A stretch of DNA of 64,000 nucleotides, from NCBI GenBank assembly GCA_963082875.1, contig OY720101.1, positions 7,130,001-7,194,000 of the forward strand, given 5' to 3'. The notes beneath the pieces are model-generated. The model saw only the letters and a program-made list of their open reading frames with translations. It made no database searches and had not been told where the DNA came from. The position numbers and the translations under genes are program-made. The stretch is from Corella eumyota. Lineage: Eukaryota; Chordata; Ascidiacea; Phlebobranchia; Corellidae. Of the stretch, positions 38,933-50,600 are shown in pieces. Position 1 is the stretch's first letter. Every line of letters starts with the position of its first letter.

Positions 38933-40221
38933 CTAGATTTATTTGATAAATAAAATATGGTTCGAAATTGATTCTTTTTTATAAATATAATTTATTTAGT
39001 AGGTTTATTAATTAAATTAAAAATTTAAATATGAACTTTTTTATATTTAAACCTAATTTTAACAAGCGAACACGCACTCATTGATATTGTAATATAAAAG
39101 TAAACTAAATTTAAAAGCAAAATACTGATCTTAATTAATTTTTTAGTAATCAAACAAGTATTAAAATATAATAATAAAAAAACAATTAAAACTAGATTTG
39201 AACAAAAAACTCATTAAGTAATCGCAAATAGAGCACAAACTACGGGATAAGGACTTTTTACGACGCTCACGGGAATTTACAGCGCAGAACAATACAAACC
39301 GAGTCTAGTCTTAACGCCGTAAAAATTTTTAGAAGAAAAGAAATCATTAAACAAAGATAAAATAAGGCATGACCAACGCGATAAAAGACCACGCATAGGA
39401 AGTTAGAGCCTAAAACAATAGAAATAAAACTAGTCTTTTTTTTTTTTTTTTTTTTTTCTATAAAATTTTATAAATAAAAAATATGTGCATAAACATTAAC
39501 TAAGAATATTACATACCTTTGATTTTTAATTAACAAACCAGCATTTAATATAACAAACAAACAAGAATTATTTTTTAATTATCTTCAAATTTTAAATATA
39601 ATAAGATATAACCGACCAAAATTTTAAAACCTAATATCAATCTTTAAATTTGAATAAACAAACACCCATTAATTAGTAATAAGTGATGAAAATTTTAATT
39701 TTATTTCATTTTTGAGTTGGTAATATCATAATATACAATTGACCAAGATTTAAAAAGTTAATAACAACCCTTAAATTTTAATAAACAAACACCTATTAAT
39801 TAGTAATTAGTGATAAAAATTAAAATTTTGATTCGTTTTTGAGTTACTAATATCATGATATACAATTGACCAAAATTTAAAAAGTTAATAACAACCTTTA
39901 AGTTATAATAAATAAACACCTATTAATTAGTAATTAGTGATAAAAATTAAAATTTTAATTCATTTTTGAGTTACCAATATCATGATATACAATTGACCAA
40001 GATTTAAAAAATTAATAAAAACCTTTAAATTTTAATAAACAAACACTTATTAATTAGTAATTAGTGATAATTAAATGTTGTAAATAGGAGAATGAAAACA
40101 TAATCTGATAATAAACAACATACTAAAATTTCAGATTTTTAAATTCTAAGGAACTAATGATATCTTCTTTCAAAATTGGGACTAGAAAGAATAAAAATAA
40201 TAATAAAAATAATAATAAAAA
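38933..40221. mobile_element. Array S2, left part
   Basis: First unit of the second HINE-like array, matching 16255-17545 with a 4-bp insertion near 39136. It is cut at its AAT-type microsatellite by the Bel/Pao element. Confidence 0.6.
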
Positions 40222-40778
40222 TGTAGGGTTTGTCTAACTATACCCCACGTGACCAACAATAGGTTGATCGGAGAATAAAATACGCCCCTTGATCACAGAT
40301 TGATCTCAGTTAATATAAAAATAATACCGATAATGGGCCCAGAATTGCAACTGTCTAACTCGACTGATACAACAATTGAAATACTCTACAATGTATTCAA
40401 TATTCAGTACACAAGAAAAACAATTAACAAAAACAATACTGGCTTAACACTTACAAATCAATATTACTTTTAACAAAAACTAACTAAAGACCATTTATGA
40501 AATGTTAGAACAGGGCGAATCGTATTCTAAATATATGACGTACTAAAAGTAGAATTCCAAAATTATTCCAAGTTACGATACAAATAAAGACAAAAAAGGC
40601 GAAACACAAATCACGTGACTAAGAACGCTGGAAAAAAGGGAAAAACTTGAAATGACCAGGCGATAAGGCGATCCAAAAGAAGCGCACAATAGCGGCTAAT
40701 GGTGTCCAACCGAGTGTGAAATTGTATTTAAAATTAATGAGAAAATATAAATCAGTTTTCATATAAATGGACTTAACA
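40222..40778 (-). repeat. 3' LTR of the Bel/Pao element
   Basis: 557 bp, equal in length and apparently in sequence to the other LTR. On the minus strand it is preceded by a short purine-rich stretch, GGGGCCGGAA, in the place of the polypurine tract. Confidence 0.93.
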
Positions 40779-41054
40779 TTCCGGCCCCAAATGACCGAGT
40801 ACACAACAAAATATACGAAGTCATTTCACAATAAACAAAGTACATTATATCAAAAACGAAACCAATATACACTGTGAGCATGCAGCAAACAGTATGACGT
40901 GAGATAATCGTCAAAAAAGAAAATATTACATTATAACAATATACGATAATCGTACACATCAAAGGGTAAGAAAATACGAAAGTTCACACGAGTGACATGA
41001 GGTGAAATGATAACGATACATGCAATAATGAATGAAAGAAAAACGCGTTATAAG

Positions 41055-44000
41055 TCATTGCTGCGCTTCGAGAAGGCACAGCTTTCTAATATCCCGCCAA
41101 AGGACCGTTGTGGCGGTTTTTACACGCACGCGTCGTACAAGTCCGTTACAGTCACTTTCACATTGTTCTATAATTCCCTTCGGCCAGTATCCTCTTTTAA
41201 TTGTGTCATCCACAATCAACACTACGTCACCAACAGCAAAATTTCTCACGGGCCGAAGCCATTTTTGTCGCAATTGCAAAAGCGGCAAATATTCTTTTAT
41301 CCATCGCGTCCAGAATTGATCGACGACTAGTTGGGTCAGGCGCCATGATTTTTTATAACCATCCGCTTTTATAAATTCTCCAGGGGGCAATGACATATCG
41401 ATTGCTCCTTTTAAAACCATACTTGGAGAAAGCGTTTCCAAGTCTCGCGGATCATCACTAATAGGGGTTAAAGGTCGGTTATTCAAGATCCTTTCAACTT
41501 CAGTGAGCAACGTCATGAGACCGTAGTCGTCAAGAACTCGTTCACCGGTGATTGAACGTATAATTTTTCGAACTGTTCTTATTATACGCTCCCATACTCC
41601 GCCTTGATGGCTTGCAGCAGGGGGATTAAATCTCCAATCTATTTCATTCTGCAACATAGCATCATGCATTTGTTTTTTATTCCATTTCCTTATACCCATA
41701 CGCAATTCACGTTCGGCACCGACGAAATTAGTGCCGTTGTCACTAAAAATTTGTTTCGGTGTTGGCCTTCTTGAAATGAACCTTCTGTATGCATCTATAA
41801 AGGCACTTGTTTCAAGCGACTGTGCAACCTCAATATGGACTGCTCTGGTGGCCATACAAGTAAAAACACAAGCATATCGCTTAACTTGGCTCCGTCCCAG
41901 CTTGACAGGTATGGGGCCCATATAATCGACACCAACACAGGTGAATGGTGGCCTGTTGGCAGTAACCCTTGATGAGGGTAATGCGGCCATCATTTGTTCA
42001 CCGATTTTCGCGTTCCATCGTCTACATTGTCTGCAGTTTCGTAGTACCTTTCGAACAGCTGCCTGGCCACGCAAAATCCAAAAACTTTCCCGGATAGAGG
42101 CTACCACATGCAAGGTTCCGGAATGACCTTGACGTATGTGATGAGACGAAATAATGAGGGCAGTGACAGGGTGGTTTGAAGGCAAGATCATTTGATGCTT
42201 TGCATTCCTATCAACCAAAGACTTTTGTAATCTTCCTCCAACATAGATTACATTATTGACCAAAATGGGTGACAACTTTTGCAACGAGCTGAGAACTTTT
42301 GAATTGCGAAGTTCTCCTTTACTCATTACTACAGGCGACTGAAAGTTCTCATGGTTAGAAAGCAACTTAATAACCTCGGGAAAAACGTCGTGCTGAACAG
42401 CATGTACGATAGCGGTAGTGGAAGCATCTATCTCCTGACGACTAAGAAAATTGGTGTTAAACGAAGTTGAACTTGCTGCTAAATTTCGAGTTTCAGCCTT
42501 CCACCTCAGGTATTGCTTATAACGAAGAAGCCATGCCACGCAGCGTTGTAATCGGAAAAAAGATGAATAGCGAGAAAAAAGGCGCTCAATGCCAGTGCTG
42601 CTAATTTCTTTTGTGAAATTGCACTTTGCTGGTTCTTGTTTCAACTCAGGATCGTCGTTGGCAAGCGGAGGCAAAACTTGTGGGCGAGCGGGCCATTCAT
42701 TAACAACTTGACCCAAAAACTGCGGGCCATTAAACCAAATTTCGGCCTTATCCACTTTGTCTGGCATAAGACCTCGAGATGCTATGTCAGCCGGGTTACG
42801 TTTGGTGTCAACGTGTCTCCATTGACACGGCTTAGAAAGACCGTGAATAAATTCCAGTCTATTGGCAACGAAAGTGTGGAATCGTGTTGATGTATTAAGA
42901 ATGTATTGAAGCACCGTCGTCGAATCCGTCCAGTAGAAAATGTCGCCCAGCTTATACTCAAGCTCTTGCTGAATTAGCGTGCTTAGTTTTACGGCAATAA
43001 CAGCTGCCGTAAGCTCAAGTCTCGGCGTGCTTACAGGTTTCAAAGGTGAAACGCGAGACTTGCCCATAACAAAAGAACATAAAATCACATCATGCAAATC
43101 AACAATACGAAGATAACTAACGGCTCCATAGCCAATACTGCTTGCATCACAAAACGTGTGCAGCTGAATACTTTTTAACATGCTTAAAGAAGACTTAAGG
43201 CATCTGGGAACGCTTATACGCTCCAAAAGGGTTAGATTACGTAACCATGCATTCCATTTAGTGATATGACTGTTGGGTAACAGATCGTCCCAACCTACTT
43301 GTGAATTGCATGCTTCCTGCAGTAATTTACGTGCAGGTAAAATGAATGGTTGGGCAAAGCCCAATGGGTCATAGACCTGACTTACCATAGAAAGAATACC
43401 ACGTCTAGTGGAAGGTTTTAATTGAACGTTTACCTTCACCTTAAAACAATCAAGGGCGGTGTCCCAATAAACACCTAACGCACGTTCAGTTGGCAACTCA
43501 TGTAAATCAAGATTTAACGTTGACGATGCCAACTCTGCAGAAGGAACAGAAGCAAGTATAGTTTTGTCATTACTAATAAACTTAGTTAAATGGAAGCCGC
43601 CGCTTTTAAGAAGCGGTTGAATATCACGTAACAAATGCAAGGCTTCATTTACACTACTACACGATTTTAACATATCATCAACATAAAAATTTTGCCTTAC
43701 AGTACTCAGGGTTTGTTCGTTCGCACCAGTCAGGTTGTCGTCAGCTGTCTTACGTAATGCAAATGCAGCGCAACTCGGCGATGACGTCGCGCCAAAAATA
43801 TGAACGTTCATGCGGTAATCAACCGGAGTTCGCGACAGGTCGTTTTCTGGCCACCACAAGAACCTAAAGGCATCCCGATCATTGGGATCAACGAACACCT
43901 GGTGAAACATGCCCTTTATATCTGCAACTAAAGCGATTTTTTCCTGGCGAAAGCGCAAAAGCACGCCAACCAGATTATTAGTTAAATCAGGCCCCTGTAA

Positions 44001-46901
44001 CAAATAGTCATTAAGAGATAGGCCTAAATGTTTAGCAGCACAATCAAAAACAATACGAAATTTAGGCCCTGTAAAATGGTGAGGTATATAATATTTAAAG
44101 TTACTTAAATTCCTAATTTCACCATCTAAAATCATTGTGGCATGGCCACTATTTACATATTCAGTAACCTTATCCCTATACCTGGAAAAAAGTTCAGGGT
44201 TAGCTTGCAATTTCTTCTTTAAGTACTGAAGCCTTCGTTCAGCCATTTTCCGATTATTCGACGGTCTTGCAAGATCGTCCTTCCACGGTAATCCAATTTG
44301 GTAATGACCGTCAACCTTTTTAACGGTCGATTTCATTATTCCCAAAGCCCTTTTATCCTCTATTGAGGCCTCATGGCGTTGAACGTCGTTTAAATCCTTA
44401 AAGTCTTGATTAAACGAGTTGACCAATATTCTACAAGAAGCATCAATGCCATCTAGGCTATGTAGAAAATTGATTTTTCGTGCATTGTTATCTGACCTTT
44501 TGGAGTAGTCAGAACCAAATAATGTCCAGCCAAGCGCTGTATGCAGGCCAAATGGCTGACCAGGTTTACCCACACGTTGCTCCTTTAACCTAAAGGCTTC
44601 ATGTACATTGTTACCAAGAAGCAATTCAATCTTTGCGTTCTTAAGTCTCGGAAACGTGAGATCAATAAGATGCGCGTAGCGGTTTGCTACATCTTTAGTG
44701 GGTATACTTTCACTTACATCAACCAGGTCGTTTAAAACAATAAGCTCGTCTACATTAAATGACTCGATTTCATTAATGCCTTGAATATGCATACCTCCAA
44801 CAATGGTATCATATTCGGTAAGTGAATTTGCTGTAAATAGCTGTACATGGCGGTCGATTTTGTTAAGCCCCAATTGATTGGCTAACGTTTTAGTACACAT
44901 ACTTGTGTCGGAACCGTCGTCCAAAAATGCATAAGTTTGGACGATTTTGTTTGGGTCACTGCCCCAAACCTTTACTGGAAGCACCTTGAACCGTTTCACA
45001 TTTTTACTTTTCTGTGTACCGCAGGCGGTGACAGCTCTTTCTTCGGCGTTCTCATTATTTGTAGGTGCGTTTAAGTTTTCATTCGGTTGTGGTTTGTTGT
45101 AATGAAGCAAAGTGTGATGTTTTTTGCTACATGTTTTGCAGTCCATTGTTGTCGGACAATTGTTATTCATGTGGCCTTCTCTTAAGCAATTGAAACACAA
45201 CCTTTTATTTTTCACGAAATTATATCGATCGATCGACGTTTTCATTTTAAAGATTTCGCAACGCCACAGCTGGTGTCCATTCCTACACAAAGGACAGCAT
45301 ACAAATGATAATGGCGCCGAACTTTTCTCCTTCACGTTAAAGCTCTTGCTGGCAGGCCGATTTGATTTCGATTGAAATCGCCTCCCTTTCATGTCGGAAA
45401 ATTTTTTATCGCATTGCTCAAAATGAATGCGCTGGTAGTAATGCCTTGATGATCGGGCCAACTCCCTTACGAACTGTAACAAATCATCGAAGGTTGTTTT
45501 CCTACCGGTTCTTTCTCTATCTTTTGAAATTTTTATAAAATCACGCCGCACTTGTTCGGGCAATCGTCGATAGATTTTGCTTATTGTCTCACGGCTGTTT
45601 AATTCGGACTCATAGCCTCCCGCATTTAAGGTACAGCTGCAGTAGTACATGCTGTCTGCCAATTTATTCCAAGCATCGGAATCTGACTCAGAAATGGGAG
45701 GCCCAATTAGTATGGTTTCCATTGCCGCCTCCATGATAAGATCACTGGCACGAAACTTTTCATCAAGTCGTGATCTCGCTTCTCTGTAAGCCTCTGTTCG
45801 GTTACGAATAACTTTGCAACCTTTAATTGCCTCAAACGCCTCGCCAGTGCAATACTTCAACAAAAACTGCAATTTGGCGCCGTCATCCGATATTTTACAA
45901 TCTATAAATTCATCAAACTGCATGATGAAAGAATCATATTCTAAAATGTCGCCATTAAAATTGTCAATCGTAATTCTTGGCAAGGTGGCGTCTTGCGCTA
46001 AGTAGCTTGGCAAATATTGGCTACGGTGCACACTTTGCTGGGTTTCTTTGACAATAGGCGTGGAATCATACACCGGCCCCGTTTGGGTAACTAAGATAGG
46101 GGTCGGGTCACTCCGTTTGGGTGATAAGCTGTTAATGGCTTGATCAATCCCCAAAGCAGCTGGTGAAGCGAATTGTCGAAGCGAAATTGATGGCCTTTCT
46201 ACGAATCCGTCAGACCTAAAAACGCTACCCTCTAAATCGGCTTCGGCTTCAAGAACTTTGGATTGAGCCCTGGTTACTTCCTTTTCAAGCTCAATTTGTG
46301 CGCCCATGCTTTTAAGGGCCGCAGTGCGCTTTTTCCGACGAGCCCTAGCTTCGGCCTCGCGGACTTCTTCTTCTGCTTCTTCCTCTTCTTGTTGCTTTTG
46401 AATTTCAAGCTGACGAAGACTTAGTTCAGCTTCCTTTTGAACTTGTTCGGCTTGAACTTTAAGCGCCTCGACGCTACCTCTGCTTCTTTGCGAGCTAACA
46501 GATCCAGAATGGCGGGACCCAATTACTGAGGGAGCTCCATGTGTTGGTGAAGCAGAGGTTACACACAAAGATAGAAAACTTTGATACCTTTCGTTCATTG
46601 TCGCATATCGGCTTTTAACTTCATCAATTTTGGCCTGTGCTTTTGGCTTTTCAACTTCAGCTTGAACAGCCAAGAATTCGTTGCACGCCGATAAACATTT
46701 ATCGTAGGCGGTGTCGAAAACTGCTTTGCATCCAGTGACCAGCTTTGCCTCCTTTTGAGCATTGATTTCTTTAAGGAGCTGGTTTTCAATTCGAGTAAAA
46801 TTTGCCAAAGCATTTTTCCGGGCAGACTTCGGATCGACACTGGGTTCTTCGACGGGCTTCGATGTCGAAGCTTGACCGCTGGTACTTGGTTCCAAATTCA
46901 T
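41055..46901 (-). CDS. Bel/Pao gag-pol polyprotein, 1948 residues
   Basis: A single frame carries all domains in the Bel/Pao order. The N-terminal part is a charged, probably coiled-coil stretch (about 140-220), followed by a DUF1759-type gag region (about 310-460). Two zinc-knuckle-like motifs follow, the second a CX2CX4HX4C at about 567-580. An aspartic-protease region of the A17/DUF1758 type has DDGSDTS near 660. Reverse transcriptase has YVDD at about 1072-1075. RNase H has FCDAS near 1250 and TDSTT near 1325. Integrase has an HHCC zinc finger at about 1585-1630 and a DDE core with Asp near 1660, Asp near 1720 and Glu near 1770. A DUF5641 domain fills the last 110 residues. The frame begins about 146 bp inside the 5' LTR. 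It belongs to the retroelement, not to the host, and its GC content is clearly above that of its surroundings. Confidence 0.95.
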   Translation of the reverse strand: MNLEPSTSGQASTSKPVEEPSVDPKSARKNALANFTRIENQLLKEINAQKEAKLVTGCKAVFDTAYDKCLSACNEFLAVQAEVEKPKAQAKIDEVKSRYATMNERYQSFLSLCVTSASPTHGAPSVIGSRHSGSVSSQRSRGSVEALKVQAEQVQKEAELSLRQLEIQKQQEEEEAEEEVREAEARARRKKRTAALKSMGAQIELEKEVTRAQSKVLEAEADLEGSVFRSDGFVERPSISLRQFASPAALGIDQAINSLSPKRSDPTPILVTQTGPVYDSTPIVKETQQSVHRSQYLPSYLAQDATLPRITIDNFNGDILEYDSFIMQFDEFIDCKISDDGAKLQFLLKYCTGEAFEAIKGCKVIRNRTEAYREARSRLDEKFRASDLIMEAAMETILIGPPISESDSDAWNKLADSMYYCSCTLNAGGYESELNSRETISKIYRRLPEQVRRDFIKISKDRERTGRKTTFDDLLQFVRELARSSRHYYQRIHFEQCDKKFSDMKGRRFQSKSNRPASKSFNVKEKSSAPLSFVCCPLCRNGHQLWRCEIFKMKTSIDRYNFVKNKRLCFNCLREGHMNNNCPTTMDCKTCSKKHHTLLHYNKPQPNENLNAPTNNENAEERAVTACGTQKSKNVKRFKVLPVKVWGSDPNKIVQTYAFLDDGSDTSMCTKTLANQLGLNKIDRHVQLFTANSLTEYDTIVGGMHIQGINEIESFNVDELIVLNDLVDVSESIPTKDVANRYAHLIDLTFPRLKNAKIELLLGNNVHEAFRLKEQRVGKPGQPFGLHTALGWTLFGSDYSKRSDNNARKINFLHSLDGIDASCRILVNSFNQDFKDLNDVQRHEASIEDKRALGIMKSTVKKVDGHYQIGLPWKDDLARPSNNRKMAERRLQYLKKKLQANPELFSRYRDKVTEYVNSGHATMILDGEIRNLSNFKYYIPHHFTGPKFRIVFDCAAKHLGLSLNDYLLQGPDLTNNLVGVLLRFRQEKIALVADIKGMFHQVFVDPNDRDAFRFLWWPENDLSRTPVDYRMNVHIFGATSSPSCAAFALRKTADDNLTGANEQTLSTVRQNFYVDDMLKSCSSVNEALHLLRDIQPLLKSGGFHLTKFISNDKTILASVPSAELASSTLNLDLHELPTERALGVYWDTALDCFKVKVNVQLKPSTRRGILSMVSQVYDPLGFAQPFILPARKLLQEACNSQVGWDDLLPNSHITKWNAWLRNLTLLERISVPRCLKSSLSMLKSIQLHTFCDASSIGYGAVSYLRIVDLHDVILCSFVMGKSRVSPLKPVSTPRLELTAAVIAVKLSTLIQQELEYKLGDIFYWTDSTTVLQYILNTSTRFHTFVANRLEFIHGLSKPCQWRHVDTKRNPADIASRGLMPDKVDKAEIWFNGPQFLGQVVNEWPARPQVLPPLANDDPELKQEPAKCNFTKEISSTGIERLFSRYSSFFRLQRCVAWLLRYKQYLRWKAETRNLAASSTSFNTNFLSRQEIDASTTAIVHAVQHDVFPEVIKLLSNHENFQSPVVMSKGELRNSKVLSSLQKLSPILVNNVIYVGGRLQKSLVDRNAKHQMILPSNHPVTALIISSHHIRQGHSGTLHVVASIRESFWILRGQAAVRKVLRNCRQCRRWNAKIGEQMMAALPSSRVTANRPPFTCVGVDYMGPIPVKLGRSQVKRYACVFTCMATRAVHIEVAQSLETSAFIDAYRRFISRRPTPKQIFSDNGTNFVGAERELRMGIRKWNKKQMHDAMLQNEIDWRFNPPAASHQGGVWERIIRTVRKIIRSITGERVLDDYGLMTLLTEVERILNNRPLTPISDDPRDLETLSPSMVLKGAIDMSLPPGEFIKADGYKKSWRLTQLVVDQFWTRWIKEYLPLLQLRQKWLRPVRNFAVGDVVLIVDDTIKRGYWPKGIIEQCESDCNGLVRRVRVKTATTVLWRDIRKLCLLEAQQ

Positions 46902-47047
46902 TCTTATATGTAAATCTAAAAAATCCTTTCGAAATTATATATCCTAATTTATAAATCCAAACTTGATCTTAAGTCAAACAATCTACAAATCTAACTAACT
47001 ATACTAACTCAATGATATGACCAAATGTCATACAATTCATAAATAAA

Positions 47048-47604
47048 TGTAGGGTTTGTCTAACTATACCCCACGTGACCAACAATAGGTTGATCGGAGA
47101 ATAAAATACGCCCCTTGATCACAGATTGATCTCAGTTAATATAAAAATAATACCGATAATGGGCCCAGAATTGCAACTGTCTAACTCGACTGATACAACA
47201 ATTGAAATACTCTACAATGTATTCAATATTCAGTACACAAGAAAAACAATTAACAAAAACAATACTGGCTTAACACTTACAAATCAATATTACTTTTAAC
47301 AAAAACTAACTAAAGACCATTTATGAAATGTTAGAACAGGGCGAATCGTATTCTAAATATATGACGTACTAAAAGTAGAATTCCAAAATTATTCCAAGTT
47401 ACGATACAAATAAAGACAAAAAAGGCGAAACACAAATCACGTGACTAAGAACGCTGGAAAAAAGGGAAAAACTTGAAATGACCAGGCGATAAGGCGATCC
47501 AAAAGAAGCGCACAATAGCGGCTAATGGTGTCCAACCGAGTGTGAAATTGTATTTAAAATTAATGAGAAAATATAAATCAGTTTTCATATAAATGGACTT
47601 AACA
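47048..47604 (-). repeat. 5' LTR of the Bel/Pao element
   Basis: 557 bp. Reading the minus strand, a TGGTCATATC string about 24 nt inside the LTR edge (ending in CCA at 47021-47023 on the plus strand) is a possible primer-binding site; I cannot name a tRNA for it. Confidence 0.93.
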
Positions 47605-50600
47605 AAAAATAATAATAATAAGTATAACTAGATTTATTTGATAAATAAAATATGGTTCGAAATCGTTTGATTTTTTTTTATAAATATAACTTATTTAGTA
47701 GATTTATTAAATAAATTATAAATTTAAATATTAACTTTTTTTAATTCAAACCTAATTTTAACAAACGAACACGCATTCATTGATATTGTAATATAAAAGT
47801 AAACTAAATTTAAAAGCAAAATACCGGTCTTAATTTTTGGTAATCAAACGAGTATTAAAATATAATAATAACAAAACAATTAAAAAAAATTTACACATTT
47901 TTTACTTATACTTTAACATTTTACTTAAATTTTCAACCAATATATTTTACTTTAATGGACAGCGAAAAGGACGATTTTTGACGGCGACCAGAACGCTATT
48001 AAATTATTCAAGCGTTAAACTCACACTGATTCGTTATTTTATAAAAAAAAAAATAACTAGATTTATTTGATAAATAAAATATGGTTCGAAATCGTTTGAT
48101 TCTTTTTTATAAATATAATTTATTTAGTACGTTTATTAATTAAATTATAAATTTAAATATGAACTTTTTTATATTTAAACCTAATTTTAACAAGCAAACA
48201 CGCACTTATTGATATTGTAATATAAAAGTAAACTAAATTTAAAAGCAAAATACCAATCTTAATTTTTTAGTAATCAAACAAGTATTAAAATATAATAATA
48301 ACAAAACAATTAAAACAAAAATTTTACACATTTTTTACTTATATTTTAACATTTTACTTAAATTTTCAACCAATATTTTTTACTTTAATGGACAGCGAAA
48401 AGGACGATTTTTGACGGCGACCAGAACGCTATTAAATTATTCAAGCGTTAAACTCACACTGATTCGTTATTTTATAAAAAAACTAAAATAATGATTAAAT
48501 GATATTTAGAGTTAAATCTTCATTTTAAATAGCAACATACAAAATAATAATACCAACAATATATTAAAATTTCAGAAAATTTAATCTTTAAATTTTAATA
48601 ATAAAATATATTAATTAGTAATTAGTGACATTTAAATGTCGTAAATAGGAGGTTTGCGATTCGTTGGGATAATAACAAACATACTAAAAATTTAGAACTT
48701 TTAGTTTTAAAGAACAAAAGTTATCGTCTTTCAAAATTTGTCAAATAAGAATAAAAACAATAATAAATACTAGATTTATTTGATAAATAAAATATGGTTC
48801 GAAATTTTTTGATTATTTTTAACATAAATTTTTATAAATAAAAAAAGGTATGCATAAACATTAATTAAGAATATTACATATCTTCGAATAAACAAACAAG
48901 CATTTATATATACTATACACACAAAAACTAATATTTAACGCAGTTTTAAGTTGTTTATATCAGGATATAGATTATACCAAATTTTAAATTCCTAAAATTG
49001 ATTTTTGATTTAAATTAAATAAACAAGCATTTAAATATGATAAACAATTGAAACTTATTTTTTAAATATGTTTTTCAACTACCTATATTTTAAAATACAT
49101 TATACCAAATTTTTAGTGCTTAATATCGGACTTTAACTTTTAATCAACAAACAAGCATTTAAATATAATAAACAAACAAGAATTAATTTTTATTTCATTT
49201 TCAAGTTATAAATATTATAACATATAACTGACCAAAATTTAAAAATCTAATAACAATCATTAAATTTAAATAAACAAACACCTATTTATTAGTAATTAGT
49301 GTCAAAAATTAAAATTTTAATTTATTTTTGAGTTACTAATATTATAATATACAAATGACAAAAATTTAAAAAATTAACAACAACCTTTAAATTTAAATAA
49401 ACAAACACTTATTAATTAGTATTTAGTGATTAAAAATTAAAATTTTAATTCAGTTTTGAGTTACTAATATCATGATATACAATTGACCAAGATTTAAAAA
49501 ATAAATAACAAACTTTAAATTTTAATAAATAAACACCTATTATTAACCAATTAGTGATAAAAATTAAAATTTTAATTTATTTTTGAGTTAGTAATATCAT
49601 AATATACAATTGACCAAGATTTAAAAAATTAATAACAACCTTTAAATTTTAATAAAAAAACACCTATTAATTAGTAATTAGTGATAATTAAATGTCATAA
49701 ATAGGAGGTTTGCGATTCGTTGGGATAATAACAAACATACTAAAAATTTAGAACTTTTAGTTTTAAAGAACAAAAGTTATCGTCTTTCAAAATTCTGACT
49801 AGAAAGAATAAAAACAATAACTAGATTTATTTGATAAATAAAATATGGTTCGAAAATATTTGATTTTTTTTAACATAAATTTTTATAAATAAAAAAAGAT
49901 ATGCATAAACATTAACTAAGAATATCACGAACCTTTGATTTTTAATAAACAAACAAGCATTAAAAATATAATACAAACAAAAACTAATATTTAACCCAGT
50001 TTTAAGTTGGTAATATTAGGATATAAATTATAGTAAATTTTAAATTCTTAAAATTGATTTTTATTAAATAAACAAGCATTTAAATATGATAAATAAACGA
50101 AAATTATTTTTCTAATATGTTTTTTAATTACTTATATTATAAAATACATCATACCAAATTTTTAATGCTTAAAGTCGAACTTTTTTAATGAACAAACCAG
50201 CATTCAAATATAAAAAACAAACAAGAATTATTTTTTAATTCATTTTCGAATTATAAATATTATAAGATAAAACCGACCAAAATTTAAAAACCCAATAACA
50301 ATCTTTAAATTTAAATAAACAAACACTTATTAATTAGTAATTAGTGACAAAAATTAAAATTTAATTCGTTTTTGAGTTACTAATATCATGATATACAATT
50401 GACAAAAATTTAAAAAATTAATAACATTCTTTAAATTTTAATAAACAAACACCTATTATTAAGTTATTAGTGATAAAAATTAAAATTTTAATTTATTTTT
50501 GAGTTAGTAATATCATAATATACAATTGACCAAGATTTAAAAAATTAATAACAACCTTTAAATTTTAATAAACAAACACCTATTAATTAGTAATTAGTGA

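Larger units (their letters stand above)
40222..47604 (-). mobile_element. Bel/Pao LTR retrotransposon, 7383 bp, looks whole
   Basis: Bounded by two 557-bp LTRs of the TG...CA type that look identical by eye, and by a 5-bp AAAAA direct repeat on each side (40217-40221 and 47605-47609), the duplication length usual for this superfamily. The site is low-complexity, so the direct repeat is weak evidence. The element lies on the minus strand, so its 5' LTR is at 47048-47604. It holds one long gag-pol frame and no envelope gene. S1 lacks it at the matching position near 17535, so it entered after the array duplication. Identical LTRs mean it is very young. Confidence 0.95.

Noticed and set aside
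41007-41330. Plus-strand frames inside the retroelement
   Set aside because: Antisense shadows of the gag-pol frame.
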